Notes under the pieces: generated by a model
The model's input: the letters and a program-made list of their open reading frames with translations, nothing else
Told to the model about the DNA's origin: nothing
Database searches by the model: none
Program-made: the position numbers and the translations under genes
Part shown: in pieces, positions 1 to 6,805 of the stretch
Layout of the letters: every line of letters begins with the position of its first letter
Position numbering within the stretch: position 1 is the first letter of the stretch
NCBI GenBank assembly: GCA_021804965.1
Contig: JAJZGG010000020.1
Coordinates: 1-32,124, forward strand
Reading direction: 5' to 3'
Length of the DNA: 32,124 nucleotides
Source: Acidobacteriota bacterium
GTDB lineage: Bacteria > Acidobacteriota > Terriglobia > Terriglobales > Acidobacteriaceae

Positions 1-2
1 GC

Positions 3-269
3 GTGAATCTTATCGAAAAGCTGGAAGCACGAAGTTGTGCCATGAAGGTTGCGGAACTATGCGAGCTGCTTGGCGTGGACGACAAACACATCTATCGCAT
101 GGCTGCCCGTGGCTCGCTACCAAGTTTCCACGTTGGCGGTGCAATCCGTTTCGATCCGCAGGAGGTCGCCAAGTGGCTTCGGCTGAAGTACGGGCTTGAC
201 GATACTGCTGCGAAGCGACCACCTGAGCGTGTCAATGCTTCTCGTGGCGTCGGTGAACGCATTGCGTAG
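3..269 (+). CDS. Excisionase-like helix-turn-helix DNA-binding protein
   Basis: An 88-residue protein with a MerR/AlpA-type winged helix-turn-helix of the 'excisionase family' (HTH_17). Residues 14-60 carry the typical pattern: a helical segment (VAELCELLGV), the recognition helix region (HIYRMAARGSLPSF), and the wing ending in IRFDPQEVAKWL. Such proteins bind DNA and act as recombination directionality factors or small regulators of integrated elements. GTG at position 3 is taken as start because the segment before the HTH (MNLIEKLEAR) resembles the leader seen in relatives, but an ATG at 42 is possible and the frame could enter from outside the window. It sits in the same element as the recombinase at 2008-3276 and converges on the antitoxin-like gene at 347. 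Confidence 0.75.
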   Translation: MNLIEKLEARSCAMKVAELCELLGVDDKHIYRMAARGSLPSFHVGGAIRFDPQEVAKWLRLKYGLDDTAAKRPPERVNASRGVGERIA

Positions 270-289
270 TCTCAGGATTCGATATTGCG

Positions 290-323
290 AAGCGTCATCA
301 CTTGTTCACAAGTGATGACGCTT
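290..323. terminator. Perfect 16-bp inverted repeat between convergent genes
   Basis: Arms 290-305 (AAGCGTCATCACTTGT) and 308-323 are exact reverse complements with only two bases between them. It lies between the stop of the excisionase-like gene and the stop of the minus-strand gene at 347, where a bidirectional terminator is expected. Neither side has a clear run of T, so termination is inferred from position; a cruciform or protein-binding palindrome is the alternative. Confidence 0.6.
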
Positions 324-346
324 GAATCGGACTGTCTCTCCTGGCT

Positions 347-595
347 TTAGTAAAAGCTCTCGCGGGTAAAAGCTTCATCGGGAAGTTGGGGAATGCGGTC
401 GGAGAACTGTGTCAAAGAATCGAGCCATTCACGAACCTCTGCTGGCTTTCTCGACAACCGGGGCATCCTGTGCCGATGAGGGTATGCGCTCTCGATGATA
501 TTGGCCGCATAGACGGATGGCTCCATGCACTTTGTTTTAGCTTCGGCAAGGAGCTGAGCTTCGACTTCGGGCTTGAGTTCAATCTGAATCATCAT
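347..595 (-). CDS. VapB-like antitoxin (orphan)
   Basis: An 82-residue protein. The start IQIELKPEVEAQLLAEAKTK and the helix ending in YAANIIESAY resemble the ribbon-helix-helix-like N-terminus of VapB-type antitoxins. The C-terminus (IPQLPDEAFTRESFY) matches the common tail of short antitoxins normally followed by a PIN-domain VapC toxin. No toxin frame follows: only a palindrome and a convergent gene. GTG 598, ATG 595 and ATG 592 are adjacent possible starts; ATG 595 is chosen. It begins 20 bases after the stop of the small gene at 616-774 and is probably co-transcribed with it. The antitoxin role is inferred from sequence pattern only. Confidence 0.6.
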   Translation of the reverse strand: MMIQIELKPEVEAQLLAEAKTKCMEPSVYAANIIESAYPHRHRMPRLSRKPAEVREWLDSLTQFSDRIPQLPDEAFTRESFY

Positions 596-615
596 CACTG
601 CTTCAATTGCGAGTT

Positions 616-774
616 TTAAGGTTTCAATCCGATAGGATCGACGTTGTTTCTAGCCTCGATCAATGCGGACGCTAGAGCAAACTCCTTGTCCAGTACCTCA
701 TATTCAGCGACGTACTTTGGATCTTCCTTCCATTCGCGGAAGGACTCTTCAGCCGGGATAAACTTGCGCTTCAT
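616..774 (-). CDS. Short HigA-like antitoxin N-terminus (52 aa), probably truncated
   Basis: Reading the minus strand from ATG 774 gives a 52-residue protein, MKRKFIPAEESFREWKEDPK and onward, ending ALIEARNNVDPIGLKP. The segment KEDPKYVAEYEVLDKEFALASALIEAR resembles the helix that precedes the XRE-type HTH in HigA/RelB-associated antitoxins, where it normally continues into the HTH. Here the frame stops about ten residues after ALIEAR, so the DNA-binding domain is missing. It is either a decayed antitoxin or a naturally minimal one. It lies just upstream of the VapB-like gene at 347-595 and is divergent from the antitoxin-like gene at 866. Confidence 0.55.
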   Translation of the reverse strand: MKRKFIPAEESFREWKEDPKYVAEYEVLDKEFALASALIEARNNVDPIGLKP

Positions 775-813
775 TCGACCTCCTGCGGTTGAGTTTTACC
801 TGCATTGTCCAAG

Positions 814-837
814 TTTACGGTCTGGAGATACCGTAAA
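814..837. promoter_or_regulatory. Inverted repeat, probable operator in divergent promoter region
   Basis: TTTACGGT (814-821) and ACCGTAAA (830-837) are perfect reverse complements around an 8-bp centre. It lies between the start of the minus-strand gene at 774 and the plus-strand start at 866, a suitable position for an autoregulatory operator of a toxin-antitoxin-type unit. No protein can be assigned to it from sequence alone. Confidence 0.5.
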
Positions 838-865
838 ATCAAGGATGGCGCTTGTGAAGCCCGAT

Positions 866-1060
866 ATGAGCTTGAATCTCAATACTCTATGCGAAAAAAT
901 CCAGACCCTCAGTGCCGAGCAAATCAGCGAGGTGGAGGATTTCGTGGAATTTCTCCGCGTGCGGGGACAGGAACGGGAATTGACCCGTACTGGCGCAGCA
1001 GTGAGTGCTCCTGCGTTCGCGGCAGTCTGGAATAACCCGGAAGACGAAGCCTACGATTGA
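866..1060 (+). CDS. DUF2281-like antitoxin (orphan)
   Basis: A 64-residue protein starting MSLNLNTLCEKIQTLSAEQI. The motif KIQTLSAEQISEVEDFVEFLR and the tail AFAAVWNNPEDEAYD are typical of small DUF2281/VapB-like antitoxins, in which the C-terminal aromatic/acidic tail usually binds a PIN or MazF-type toxin. No toxin frame follows before the terminator at 1281. The frame stays open upstream to 644, but that part overlaps the divergent gene at 616-774 and does not look like protein, so ATG 866 is preferred (ATG 845 is possible). The inverted repeat at 814-837 lies in its upstream region. Confidence 0.6.
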   Translation: MSLNLNTLCEKIQTLSAEQISEVEDFVEFLRVRGQERELTRTGAAVSAPAFAAVWNNPEDEAYD

Positions 1061-1280
1061 GAGGCATTCGTCATTTGGTAAATCATTGATTCTATGCGAC
1101 ATATCTAATCAAGTGATTGTTCCGTTGCGAGAATCCGCATTTTATGTTTGCATCGTTGGCCGGTGCTGAGGCATCATATGAATGTCGGGATATAAGTGCA
1201 GCGGCCTAATGGCCGTGGTTCCGACCCCGCCAGCAATGGTCTCCACGAGCGTAGGGATAAAAGAGGCGCATGGAACTCTG

Positions 1281-1316
1281 AAGCGGCTCTCCAAACGGAG
1301 AGCCGCTTCTCCTTTT
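1281..1316 (+). terminator. Rho-independent terminator
   Basis: A 12-bp perfect stem (AAGCGGCTCTCC, 1281-1292, with its complement at 1297-1308) has a 4-base AAAC loop and is followed by CTCCTTTT. It sits between the plus-strand antitoxin-like gene and the convergent minus-strand gene ending at 1315, and can serve both. The stretch 1061-1280 before it shows no gene. Confidence 0.8.
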
Positions 1317-1848
1317 AGGACCGGATTTTAATACCGTGCAGAGTGTTGTGCAGGATGATCCAGAATCGGATCGGCTTTCCTGTAGGGCGACTTGATTGAT
1401 AGCCGGGATCACGGACGAATGCGGTTTCGACAATCATTTCCAGCTTGCCTTTGCCTAGCTTCTTCACCTTGAAAAAAATGTCGTACTCAATGGTCTGTCC
1501 GTCATCTGTGATGACCTCAACCGTGAAGAAATTTCTTCGGTTGCTGTTGTGATACGGCTTCCTGGTCGGAAGCGCCTGGATGATCTCAGGCAAACGCTTT
1601 GACAGCTCGTAGCGGCGAAAGTCGAAAAGACGCTCCTCATAGTCGTCTCCGGTATACACAAGTTGCTTGTCGTACACCTCACCGTCCTTCGGGCCTCGCG
1701 TAAAGCAGTGGGAAGTGAAGATTGTCTCTACGGTGTAGGTCTCGGCTGGCTTCTCTCCCTCAGCAGGCCGTTCAAACCGATACGTGCAGGGATGCAGGTG
1801 CGTGAGACCGTAGGTTCTCCCGTCGTGTTGAAATGATTTCCACTTCAA
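1315..1848 (-). CDS. Conserved hypothetical protein
   Basis: A 177-residue soluble protein with no signal peptide or membrane segment. It starts with a TTG codon (MKWKSFQHDGRTYGLTHLHP), 9 bases downstream of GAGG. The pattern of short aromatic/charged strands (LTHLHPCTYRFE, VETIFTSHCFTR) resembles small uncharacterised proteins I associate with mobile islands, but I cannot assign a function. Its lower GC and its position between the antitoxin-like genes and the recombinase suggest that it is cargo of the integrated element. Confidence 0.7.
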   Translation of the reverse strand: MKWKSFQHDGRTYGLTHLHPCTYRFERPAEGEKPAETYTVETIFTSHCFTRGPKDGEVYDKQLVYTGDDYEERLFDFRRYELSKRLPEIIQALPTRKPYHNSNRRNFFTVEVITDDGQTIEYDIFFKVKKLGKGKLEMIVETAFVRDPGYQSSRPTGKPIRFWIILHNTLHGIKIRS

Positions 1849-1967
1849 TAAGGTGATCCTCTTTGCCGCACGACGCTACAAAGCGATGTAGCTCGAAGCG
1901 CAAAACTACCAGCTAATTTCCGCAATGCAATTCTAAGAGTTCATGACTCTGCATGTCCGGCGCAGGG

Positions 1968-1992
1968 AAAGCCACCTCGCGGGTGGCTTTTT
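1968..1992. terminator. Rho-independent terminator downstream of the recombinase
   Basis: AAAGCCACC (1968-1976) and GGTGGCTTT (1982-1990) pair around a TCGCG loop, with T tracts on the plus side (five T in all) and three on the minus side. It lies 17 bases past the recombinase stop on the minus strand and separates that gene from the hypothetical gene at 1315-1848. No plus-strand gene lies upstream of it. Confidence 0.75.
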
Positions 1993-2007
1993 GCATGGTG
2001 GCGTCAG

Positions 2008-3276
2008 CTACGCCACCATACTCGCCAGCTCACCGTTGTTGACCTTGTGCGCGGCATCTTTGGAACGGATGCCCTTGAGATAGACCATCGTGGATTTGAT
2101 GTCGCGGTGTCCAAGCCATGCCTGCACGGTGCGGATGTCTACGCCGTCGCGCAGGTGATTGGTGGCGAAGGTATGCCGGAACTTGTGCAGGAAGAAATTC
2201 ATGCAGTACGGACCTTCCGCGCACTTGTTGCCATGCTCGGTCACGCAGCGGCCACAGTTCAAACCGGCGCGTTCCGCGACGCGCTTCACCACCGTATCCA
2301 TCTCGCTATCGGGATTGCCTCGGGTGTTGCCGAAGATGAGATCGTGAGGCCGGGCCTTCTTGCGTTCCTTCCTCTTCGTCAAACGCTCCATCAGAACATG
2401 CGGCAAGGGCACGATACGCTCCTCCCAATTCTTCGGAGTGAAGTCCCATTCCTTCTTGGCCGTGACGCGCACCAGATCGTGCTTGGAATCGAGATCAAGA
2501 TATTCGACGTAGCGAATCTCCTGGTCGCGGAAGCCGGAGCCGAGGATGAACTTGAGCATGTCGGCCTCGTCTTCGGTCGCAACCTTGAACATGGCGGTTA
2601 TCTCTTCCGGCTCATAGATCGGCCGGATGGTATCGACGAAGCTGGGCCAGTCGCCCTTTTCGAGCAGCCTCTCGCGGCCATGCCGTTTGAAGAGCTGGAG
2701 CACCGTCACCAGCTTGTCGTAGACGGTGCGTGCTCCCAAGCCCTGCTCGTAGCAGTACGTCATGAAGTCGATAGCGTCCTGCCGCGTTGCGTCCTCGGCA
2801 TACTTCTTCTTGTACGCAGCCCGCAGGAGAACGTCGAGCGTGTAGCGATAGGTGAGAAAGGTCCGCTTCTTCCGCTGCATCTTGACGTACTTCAGATAGG
2901 CGTCGATGGCGTCGCCGATAGACGTCTTATCCGCAGCCACAGGCGGCGGCTCTGGCGCGGCAATGAGACCGTCACGGATGGCGGACAGTTCGAGCGCCTT
3001 GCGGCGTGCGGCGTCGATGGCTTCTTCTTTGGCGACGGGAGTGCGATAGCGGTGACCGCTCCGACCGCCGACGCGCCACTCGATGTAGTACGCGCCTTCC
3101 GGGTGCGTCTCGATCTGGCCGTTGACGCGCACACGGTCCTTGAGTCTGCCGTTCGCTTCAGGGACGACAGGAGCGAAACGCCATCCAGCAGCGGTTTTGA
3201 TTTTCTTGATGAGGTTGACGCGCTCCGCGTAGTCGGGAGCATTGAGAAGAGTGCCGAGAGGCTTGGGAGCAGGCAT
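2008..3276 (-). CDS. Tyrosine recombinase (integrase) with four-Cys insert
   Basis: A 422-residue site-specific recombinase. Residues 115-220 form the SAM-like core-binding domain (SIGDAIDAYLKYVK), preceded by an N-terminal segment containing YIEWRVGG. The catalytic domain has Arg250 in GSGFRDQE, a beta-hairpin Lys at 274/275, His364-x-x-Arg367 (LHKFRHTFATNHL), His390 (WLGHRDIKST) and nucleophile Tyr399. All active-site positions are present, so it should be functional. Just before HxxR an insert carries C341, C344, C352 and C358, a spacing that suggests a zinc knuckle. The start is supported by AGGAGG 8 bases upstream. It transcribes away from the interrupted tRNA and attachment-like site at 3377-3416, the normal position of an integrase at the end of its element. 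Confidence 0.95.
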   Translation of the reverse strand: MPAPKPLGTLLNAPDYAERVNLIKKIKTAAGWRFAPVVPEANGRLKDRVRVNGQIETHPEGAYYIEWRVGGRSGHRYRTPVAKEEAIDAARRKALELSAIRDGLIAAPEPPPVAADKTSIGDAIDAYLKYVKMQRKKRTFLTYRYTLDVLLRAAYKKKYAEDATRQDAIDFMTYCYEQGLGARTVYDKLVTVLQLFKRHGRERLLEKGDWPSFVDTIRPIYEPEEITAMFKVATEDEADMLKFILGSGFRDQEIRYVEYLDLDSKHDLVRVTAKKEWDFTPKNWEERIVPLPHVLMERLTKRKERKKARPHDLIFGNTRGNPDSEMDTVVKRVAERAGLNCGRCVTEHGNKCAEGPYCMNFFLHKFRHTFATNHLRDGVDIRTVQAWLGHRDIKSTMVYLKGIRSKDAAHKVNNGELASMVA

Positions 3277-3324
3277 CCATTGATCCTCCTCTGAGGCTTC
3301 ATAGCCTAGCAGAATTGGGTCAGG

Positions 3325-3346
3325 GTGGACACCATCGTGGACACCA
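3325..3346 (+). repeat. Direct repeat GTGGACACCA, possible integrase arm sites
   Basis: Two exact copies of GTGGACACCA, at 3325-3334 and 3337-3346, are separated by 2 bases (12-bp period). They lie between the recombinase start and the attachment-like site. The position fits arm-type binding sites for the recombinase or its excisionase; the role is inference. Confidence 0.5.
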
Positions 3347-3376
3347 AGGAACTAAGTTGTTTGTTTTCTTAGTCTC

Positions 3377-3417
<41 letters not shown>

Positions 3418-3675
3418 CTGGTGCGGCTCAACAGAATCGGAGCCGATGCAGTGTCGGAAGGATTGTCTGCGTCGTTCGCCTCTCGGTGCATCCGGCGTCC
3501 TACGCATCGTCCGCATGGCTGCAGACGCATGAGGCTGTCACCACCCCACTCGATTGAGTGTATCAGAGATTCCCGCCCACGAAAACTGGTTTCCTGCAGG
3601 CCAAAATTGCCGCAAACTTCCCGCGCACCCGGATGCAGGGCGCACGAACCGTTCCGGCGAAACCGTATCCGCCTC

Positions 3676-4866
3676 TCAGCCACCTGCCTGCGCCGAGCCT
3701 GCCAGCATGGAGCGGATGCCGCGCAGAGCCTGCCGTGTGCGCTCCTCGTTTTCAATCAGCGAAAACCGCACATGCCCGTCGCCATATTCCCCAAATCCGA
3801 TGCCCGGACTCACGGCCACCTTGGCCTCTGTCAGCAGCCGTTTGCTGAACTCCAGCGAACCCAGGGCCCGGAACGGCTCCGGAATGCGTGCCCACACAAA
3901 CATCGTTGCCCGTGGCAGTGCCACCTGCCAGCCAATCCGGTTCAGGCCCTCCACCAGCACATCGCGCCGTTTGCGATAGGTCTCGCAAATCTCCGTCACA
4001 CAATCCTGCGGCCCTTCCAGTGCCAGAATCGACGCCACCTGAATCGGTGTAAAGGTTCCGTAATCAAAGTAGCTTTTCAGCCGTCCCAGCGCTGCCACCA
4101 GCGTCGGATTGCCCACCATGAAGCCCACCCGCCAGCCCGGCATGTTGTAGCTCTTCGAGAGCGTAAAAAACTCAACCGCCACGTCCTTGGCGCCCGGCAC
4201 CTGCATCACGCTCGGCGGCTTGTACCCATCAAACGCAATATCGGCATACGCCAGGTCGTGGATCAGGTAGAAGCCATACTCCCGCGCCAGCTCCACCAGC
4301 CGCGCCAGGAACGGCAGCTCCACGCACTCGGTCGTCGGATTGGAAGGAAAGTTCACAATCAGCGCACGCGGCCGCGGCATCATCCTCGGGATCAGGTTCT
4401 CCAGCTCCGCCAGAAACTGTTCCTTGTTCTGCACCGGCACGCTCACCACATGGGCCCCTGCAATTGCCGGACCATAAATATGGATCGGGTAGCTCGGATT
4501 CGGCACCACCACCGTGTCATTGGCATCCAGAATCGCCAGGCACAGGTGCGAGATTCCCTCCTTCGAGCCAATCGTCACAATCGCCTCGCGATCCGGGTCC
4601 AGATCCACCCCATACCGCGTCTGGTACCAGTTCACAATCGCCCGGCGCAGCCGCGGAATTCCCTTCGAGACCGAGTAGCGATGCGTCACCGGCTTCTGGG
4701 CCGCCTCCACCATCTTGTCCACAATATGCCGCGGCGTCGCCCCATCCGGATTCCCCATCCCGAAGTCGATAATGTCCTCGCCGCGTCTCCGCGCGCTCAC
4801 CTTCATCTCGCCCGTAATATTGAAAACATAGGGCGGCAGGCGTTTGATCCGGCTGAATTCGCTCAT
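3676..4866 (-). CDS. alaC: Alanine-synthesising aminotransferase AlaC-type
   Basis: A 396-residue PLP-dependent class I/II aminotransferase, close throughout to E. coli AlaC (glutamate-pyruvate aminotransferase): N-terminus [15 protein letters not shown], then [27 protein letters not shown] and [20 protein letters not shown]. Lys238 in LSKSY is the Schiff-base lysine; Asn176 (FPSNPT) and Asp204 (HDLAYAD) are the expected cofactor-binding residues. It converts pyruvate plus glutamate to alanine plus 2-oxoglutarate in the cytoplasm. ATG 4866 has AGGA 8 bases upstream. The length matches the family (E. coli about 412). It is transcribed alone, divergent from the membrane-protein gene at 4918. 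Substrate preference within this subgroup is assigned by similarity only. Confidence 0.93.
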   Translation of the reverse strand: MSEFSRIKRLPPYVFNITGEMKVSARRRGEDIIDFGMGNPDGATPRHIVDKMVEAAQKPVTHRYSVSKGIPRLRRAIVNWYQTRYGVDLDPDREAIVTIGSKEGISHLCLAILDANDTVVVPNPSYPIHIYGPAIAGAHVVSVPVQNKEQFLAELENLIPRMMPRPRALIVNFPSNPTTECVELPFLARLVELAREYGFYLIHDLAYADIAFDGYKPPSVMQVPGAKDVAVEFFTLSKSYNMPGWRVGFMVGNPTLVAALGRLKSYFDYGTFTPIQVASILALEGPQDCVTEICETYRKRRDVLVEGLNRIGWQVALPRATMFVWARIPEPFRALGSLEFSKRLLTEAKVAVSPGIGFGEYGDGHVRFSLIENEERTRQALRGIRSMLAGSAQAGG

Positions 4867-4917
4867 GGCATTATCCTAGCCCAGCGCCTCGCGTTTTTCC
4901 CGCATCCAATCGAACAG

Positions 4918-6003
4918 ATGGACTCTTCCCGGCAAACACTGCTTCCCCATCCCGATGCGCCGTACAATCAGAGTGTGCTGCTGCGGGAGATTCCCACCTC
5001 AAACGCGCCGTCTTTCCCTGCCGCCACCGCCCAACCCAGCCCCGGCCGACTGCTCATCTGGTGGCATCTCACCAGCCTGGACGCTCCCACCGTCGCCGTC
5101 TGCTGGTGCCTGGCGCTGGCCCGCGTCACCCATGTCCATCTGCCGCTCTGGGTCCCGGTCGCGCTCGGCCTTGGCACCTGGTCCATCTACCTCGGCGATC
5201 GCCTGATGGACGCCAAGCGCGCCCTGGCCCCGCTGCGCCAGCGCCACTGGTTCCACTGGAAGCACCGCCAGATCCTGCTGCCCGCCGCCATTCTCAGCCT
5301 CGCCGTTGCCCTCGCGCTGGTCCTGCGCCGCATGCCGCCCGCCATCCGCGACCGCGATGCGCTGCTGGCCCTGGCCGCCGCCGTCTACTTCCTCGCAATT
5401 CACAGCCGCAGCGCAGCGTCAGACCCCATGGAATCCCTCCACTTTGCCGATGACGACGCTGCCGCTGCACCAGCCTCCCATCCAGCCGCCCATCCAGCCG
5501 CCCAGGCAGCCGCGCCATCGCTGTCCAGCCGAGTGTTGCCCAGTCAAGCGTTGCCCAGCCAAGCGCAGCCGTCAGCTATCCGCCGCCTCCGCCGCCTCTT
5601 CACCAAGGAAACCTTCGTCGGGCTCATCTTTGCCCTGGTCTGCGCGGCTCCTGCGGCCACGCGTGCCGCCGGCGGCTACGCCGTGCTCGTCGCGCCCGTC
5701 GCGGCCTGCTTCCTGCTCGCATGGCTCAACTGCTGGCTCATCGAGCGCTGGGATGCAGGCCGCAGCGGCGGCTACCTGCGCCAGCTCGCGCTGGCCGCTG
5801 CCGCGTCCCTGGCTGCCCTGCTGGCTTTTCTTGGCCACTCCGGCGCTGCCGGCTGGTTTCTCGTCGCCATGGCAGCCAGCGCCCTGCTGCTGGCCTGGCT
5901 GGAGCGCCATCGGCTCCGTCTCGGTGCGCTCGTCCTGCGTGCCGCCGCCGACCTCGTCCTGCTCACGCCGCTGATTTTGCTGCTGGGGCGACCGGGCCTG
6001 TGA
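4918..6003 (+). CDS. Polytopic membrane protein (about nine TM), distantly UbiA-like
   Basis: The protein has about nine hydrophobic segments: two before YLGDRLMDAKRAL, two before a low-complexity loop, and five after it, ending LTPLILLLGRPGL. The count of nine and an Asp-containing motif after the second helix faintly recall UbiA-type prenyltransferases, but the NDxxDxxxD signature is absent, so function is unknown. The middle loop (about residues 175-220) is built from tandem repeats (see 5477-5565). The start is uncertain: ATG 4918 or GTG 4975, the latter just after a TACAAT box at 4962. The stop overlaps the GTG start of the methyltransferase (GTGA), so the two are translationally coupled and probably act on related substrates. 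Confidence 0.7.
   Translation: MDSSRQTLLPHPDAPYNQSVLLREIPTSNAPSFPAATAQPSPGRLLIWWHLTSLDAPTVAVCWCLALARVTHVHLPLWVPVALGLGTWSIYLGDRLMDAKRALAPLRQRHWFHWKHRQILLPAAILSLAVALALVLRRMPPAIRDRDALLALAAAVYFLAIHSRSAASDPMESLHFADDDAAAAPASHPAAHPAAQAAAPSLSSRVLPSQALPSQAQPSAIRRLRRLFTKETFVGLIFALVCAAPAATRAAGGYAVLVAPVAACFLLAWLNCWLIERWDAGRSGGYLRQLALAAAASLAALLAFLGHSGAAGWFLVAMAASALLLAWLERHRLRLGALVLRAAADLVLLTPLILLLGRPGL
5477..5565 (+). repeat. In-frame tandem repeats in the membrane-protein loop
   Basis: Three 12-bp units (5477-5488 and 5489-5500 both CCCATCCAGCCG, 5501-5512 with two changes) are followed by two 15-bp units (5536-5550 TTGCCCAGTCAAGCG, 5551-5565 with one change). Both periods are multiples of three and the loop stays in frame between hydrophobic segments. 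Confidence 0.8.
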
Positions 6004-6683
6004 CCGCTCCCGTCGGCACTGCGCCCAACTTCAACCGCCTCGCTGCGCCCTATCGCTGGATGGAGTACCTCAGCTTTGGTCCGGCGCTGGAGCGCTGCCG
6101 CTTCCACTTTCTTTCGCGCCTGGCCCACTGCCGCAGCGGGCTGGTCCTCGGCGATGGCGATGGCCGCTTCACCGCGCGCCTGCTGGCCGCTTACCCGGAC
6201 CTCCGCGTCCATGCCATCGACGGCAGTCCGGCCATGCTGGCCGCGCTCCGCCGCCGCGTGGCCGCTGCGGACGCCACGCACCGGCTCACCACCGAAACGA
6301 CCGATCTGCGCCTCTGGAGCGCACCCTCCGCCCCACCCAACCCATCCCTGCCCTTCACCCCCGACTGCATCGCCACCCATTTCTTCCTCGACTGCCTGAC
6401 CACCCTGGAAGTCGCCCGGCTCGCCCGCTCCCTGAGTGCGCTCGCTGCGCCCGGCTGCCTCTGGGTCGTCTCCGAGTTTGCCATCCCGGCCCGCGGCTGG
6501 ATGCGACCGCTGGCCGCAGCCCTCGTTGCCGCGCTCTATCGCGCCTTCGGCTGGCTCACCGGACTCCAGCCGCAGCAGTTGCCCGACCACCCAACAGCAC
6601 TGGCCGCCTCCGGATGGCACTGCATCCAGCGCCACCGCCATCTCGGCGGACTGCTTGTCAGCGAGCTCTGGCAGCTCCGCTGA
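6000..6683 (+). CDS. Class I SAM-dependent methyltransferase
   Basis: A 227-residue protein starting at GTG 6000, which overlaps the stop of the upstream membrane-protein gene. The Rossmann SAM-binding motif I is LVLGDGDGRFTARLL (residues 48-62), followed by the acidic residue of motif II, Asp74, in VHAIDGSPAM. A later segment (HFFLDCLTTLEVARL) fits motif IV, and CLWVVSEFAIP fits the strand after it. The motif has GDGDG rather than the commoner GxGxG. A C-terminal hydrophobic stretch (LAAALVAALYRAFGWLTG) resembles that of small-molecule or lipid methyltransferases. The substrate is unknown; coupling to the membrane protein hints at a lipid or quinone-like substrate, which is inference. Confidence 0.85.
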   Translation: MTAPVGTAPNFNRLAAPYRWMEYLSFGPALERCRFHFLSRLAHCRSGLVLGDGDGRFTARLLAAYPDLRVHAIDGSPAMLAALRRRVAAADATHRLTTETTDLRLWSAPSAPPNPSLPFTPDCIATHFFLDCLTTLEVARLARSLSALAAPGCLWVVSEFAIPARGWMRPLAAALVAALYRAFGWLTGLQPQQLPDHPTALAASGWHCIQRHRHLGGLLVSELWQLR

Positions 6684-6805
6684 TTCATCCCCACAAAATC
6701 GATTTCCGCCCTCACGACGATTCCCGCTTTCCCTCCATCCTGCATCTCAGGTATGGTAAGGGCGAGCGCACTTTTGCACCCCCGATGAACAGGGAGATTT
6801 TCACC

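Noticed and set aside
644-865. N-terminal extension of the DUF2281-like protein
   Set aside because: It overlaps the divergent HigA-like gene and the inverted-repeat operator and is unlike the family's start.
1201-1250. tRNA-like stretch with GGTTCCGACCCC
   Set aside because: It looks like a T-arm at first sight, but the flanking stem bases do not pair and no acceptor or D-arm is found around it.
1932-1968. Possible tRNA 3' half near TTCTAAG with an AGAGT/ACTCT hairpin
   Set aside because: The loop lacks the TTCRA pattern, no matching acceptor strand follows, and it does not complement the tRNA half at 3385-3416.
2047-3294. A 415-codon plus-strand frame opposite the recombinase
   Set aside because: The minus-strand recombinase has all catalytic residues and a ribosome site; the antisense product has no recognisable features.
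3421-4917. Plus-strand open frame running from 3421 into the membrane-protein gene
   Set aside because: This part is antisense to alaC and is Arg/His-rich; the real membrane protein begins only near 4918-4975.
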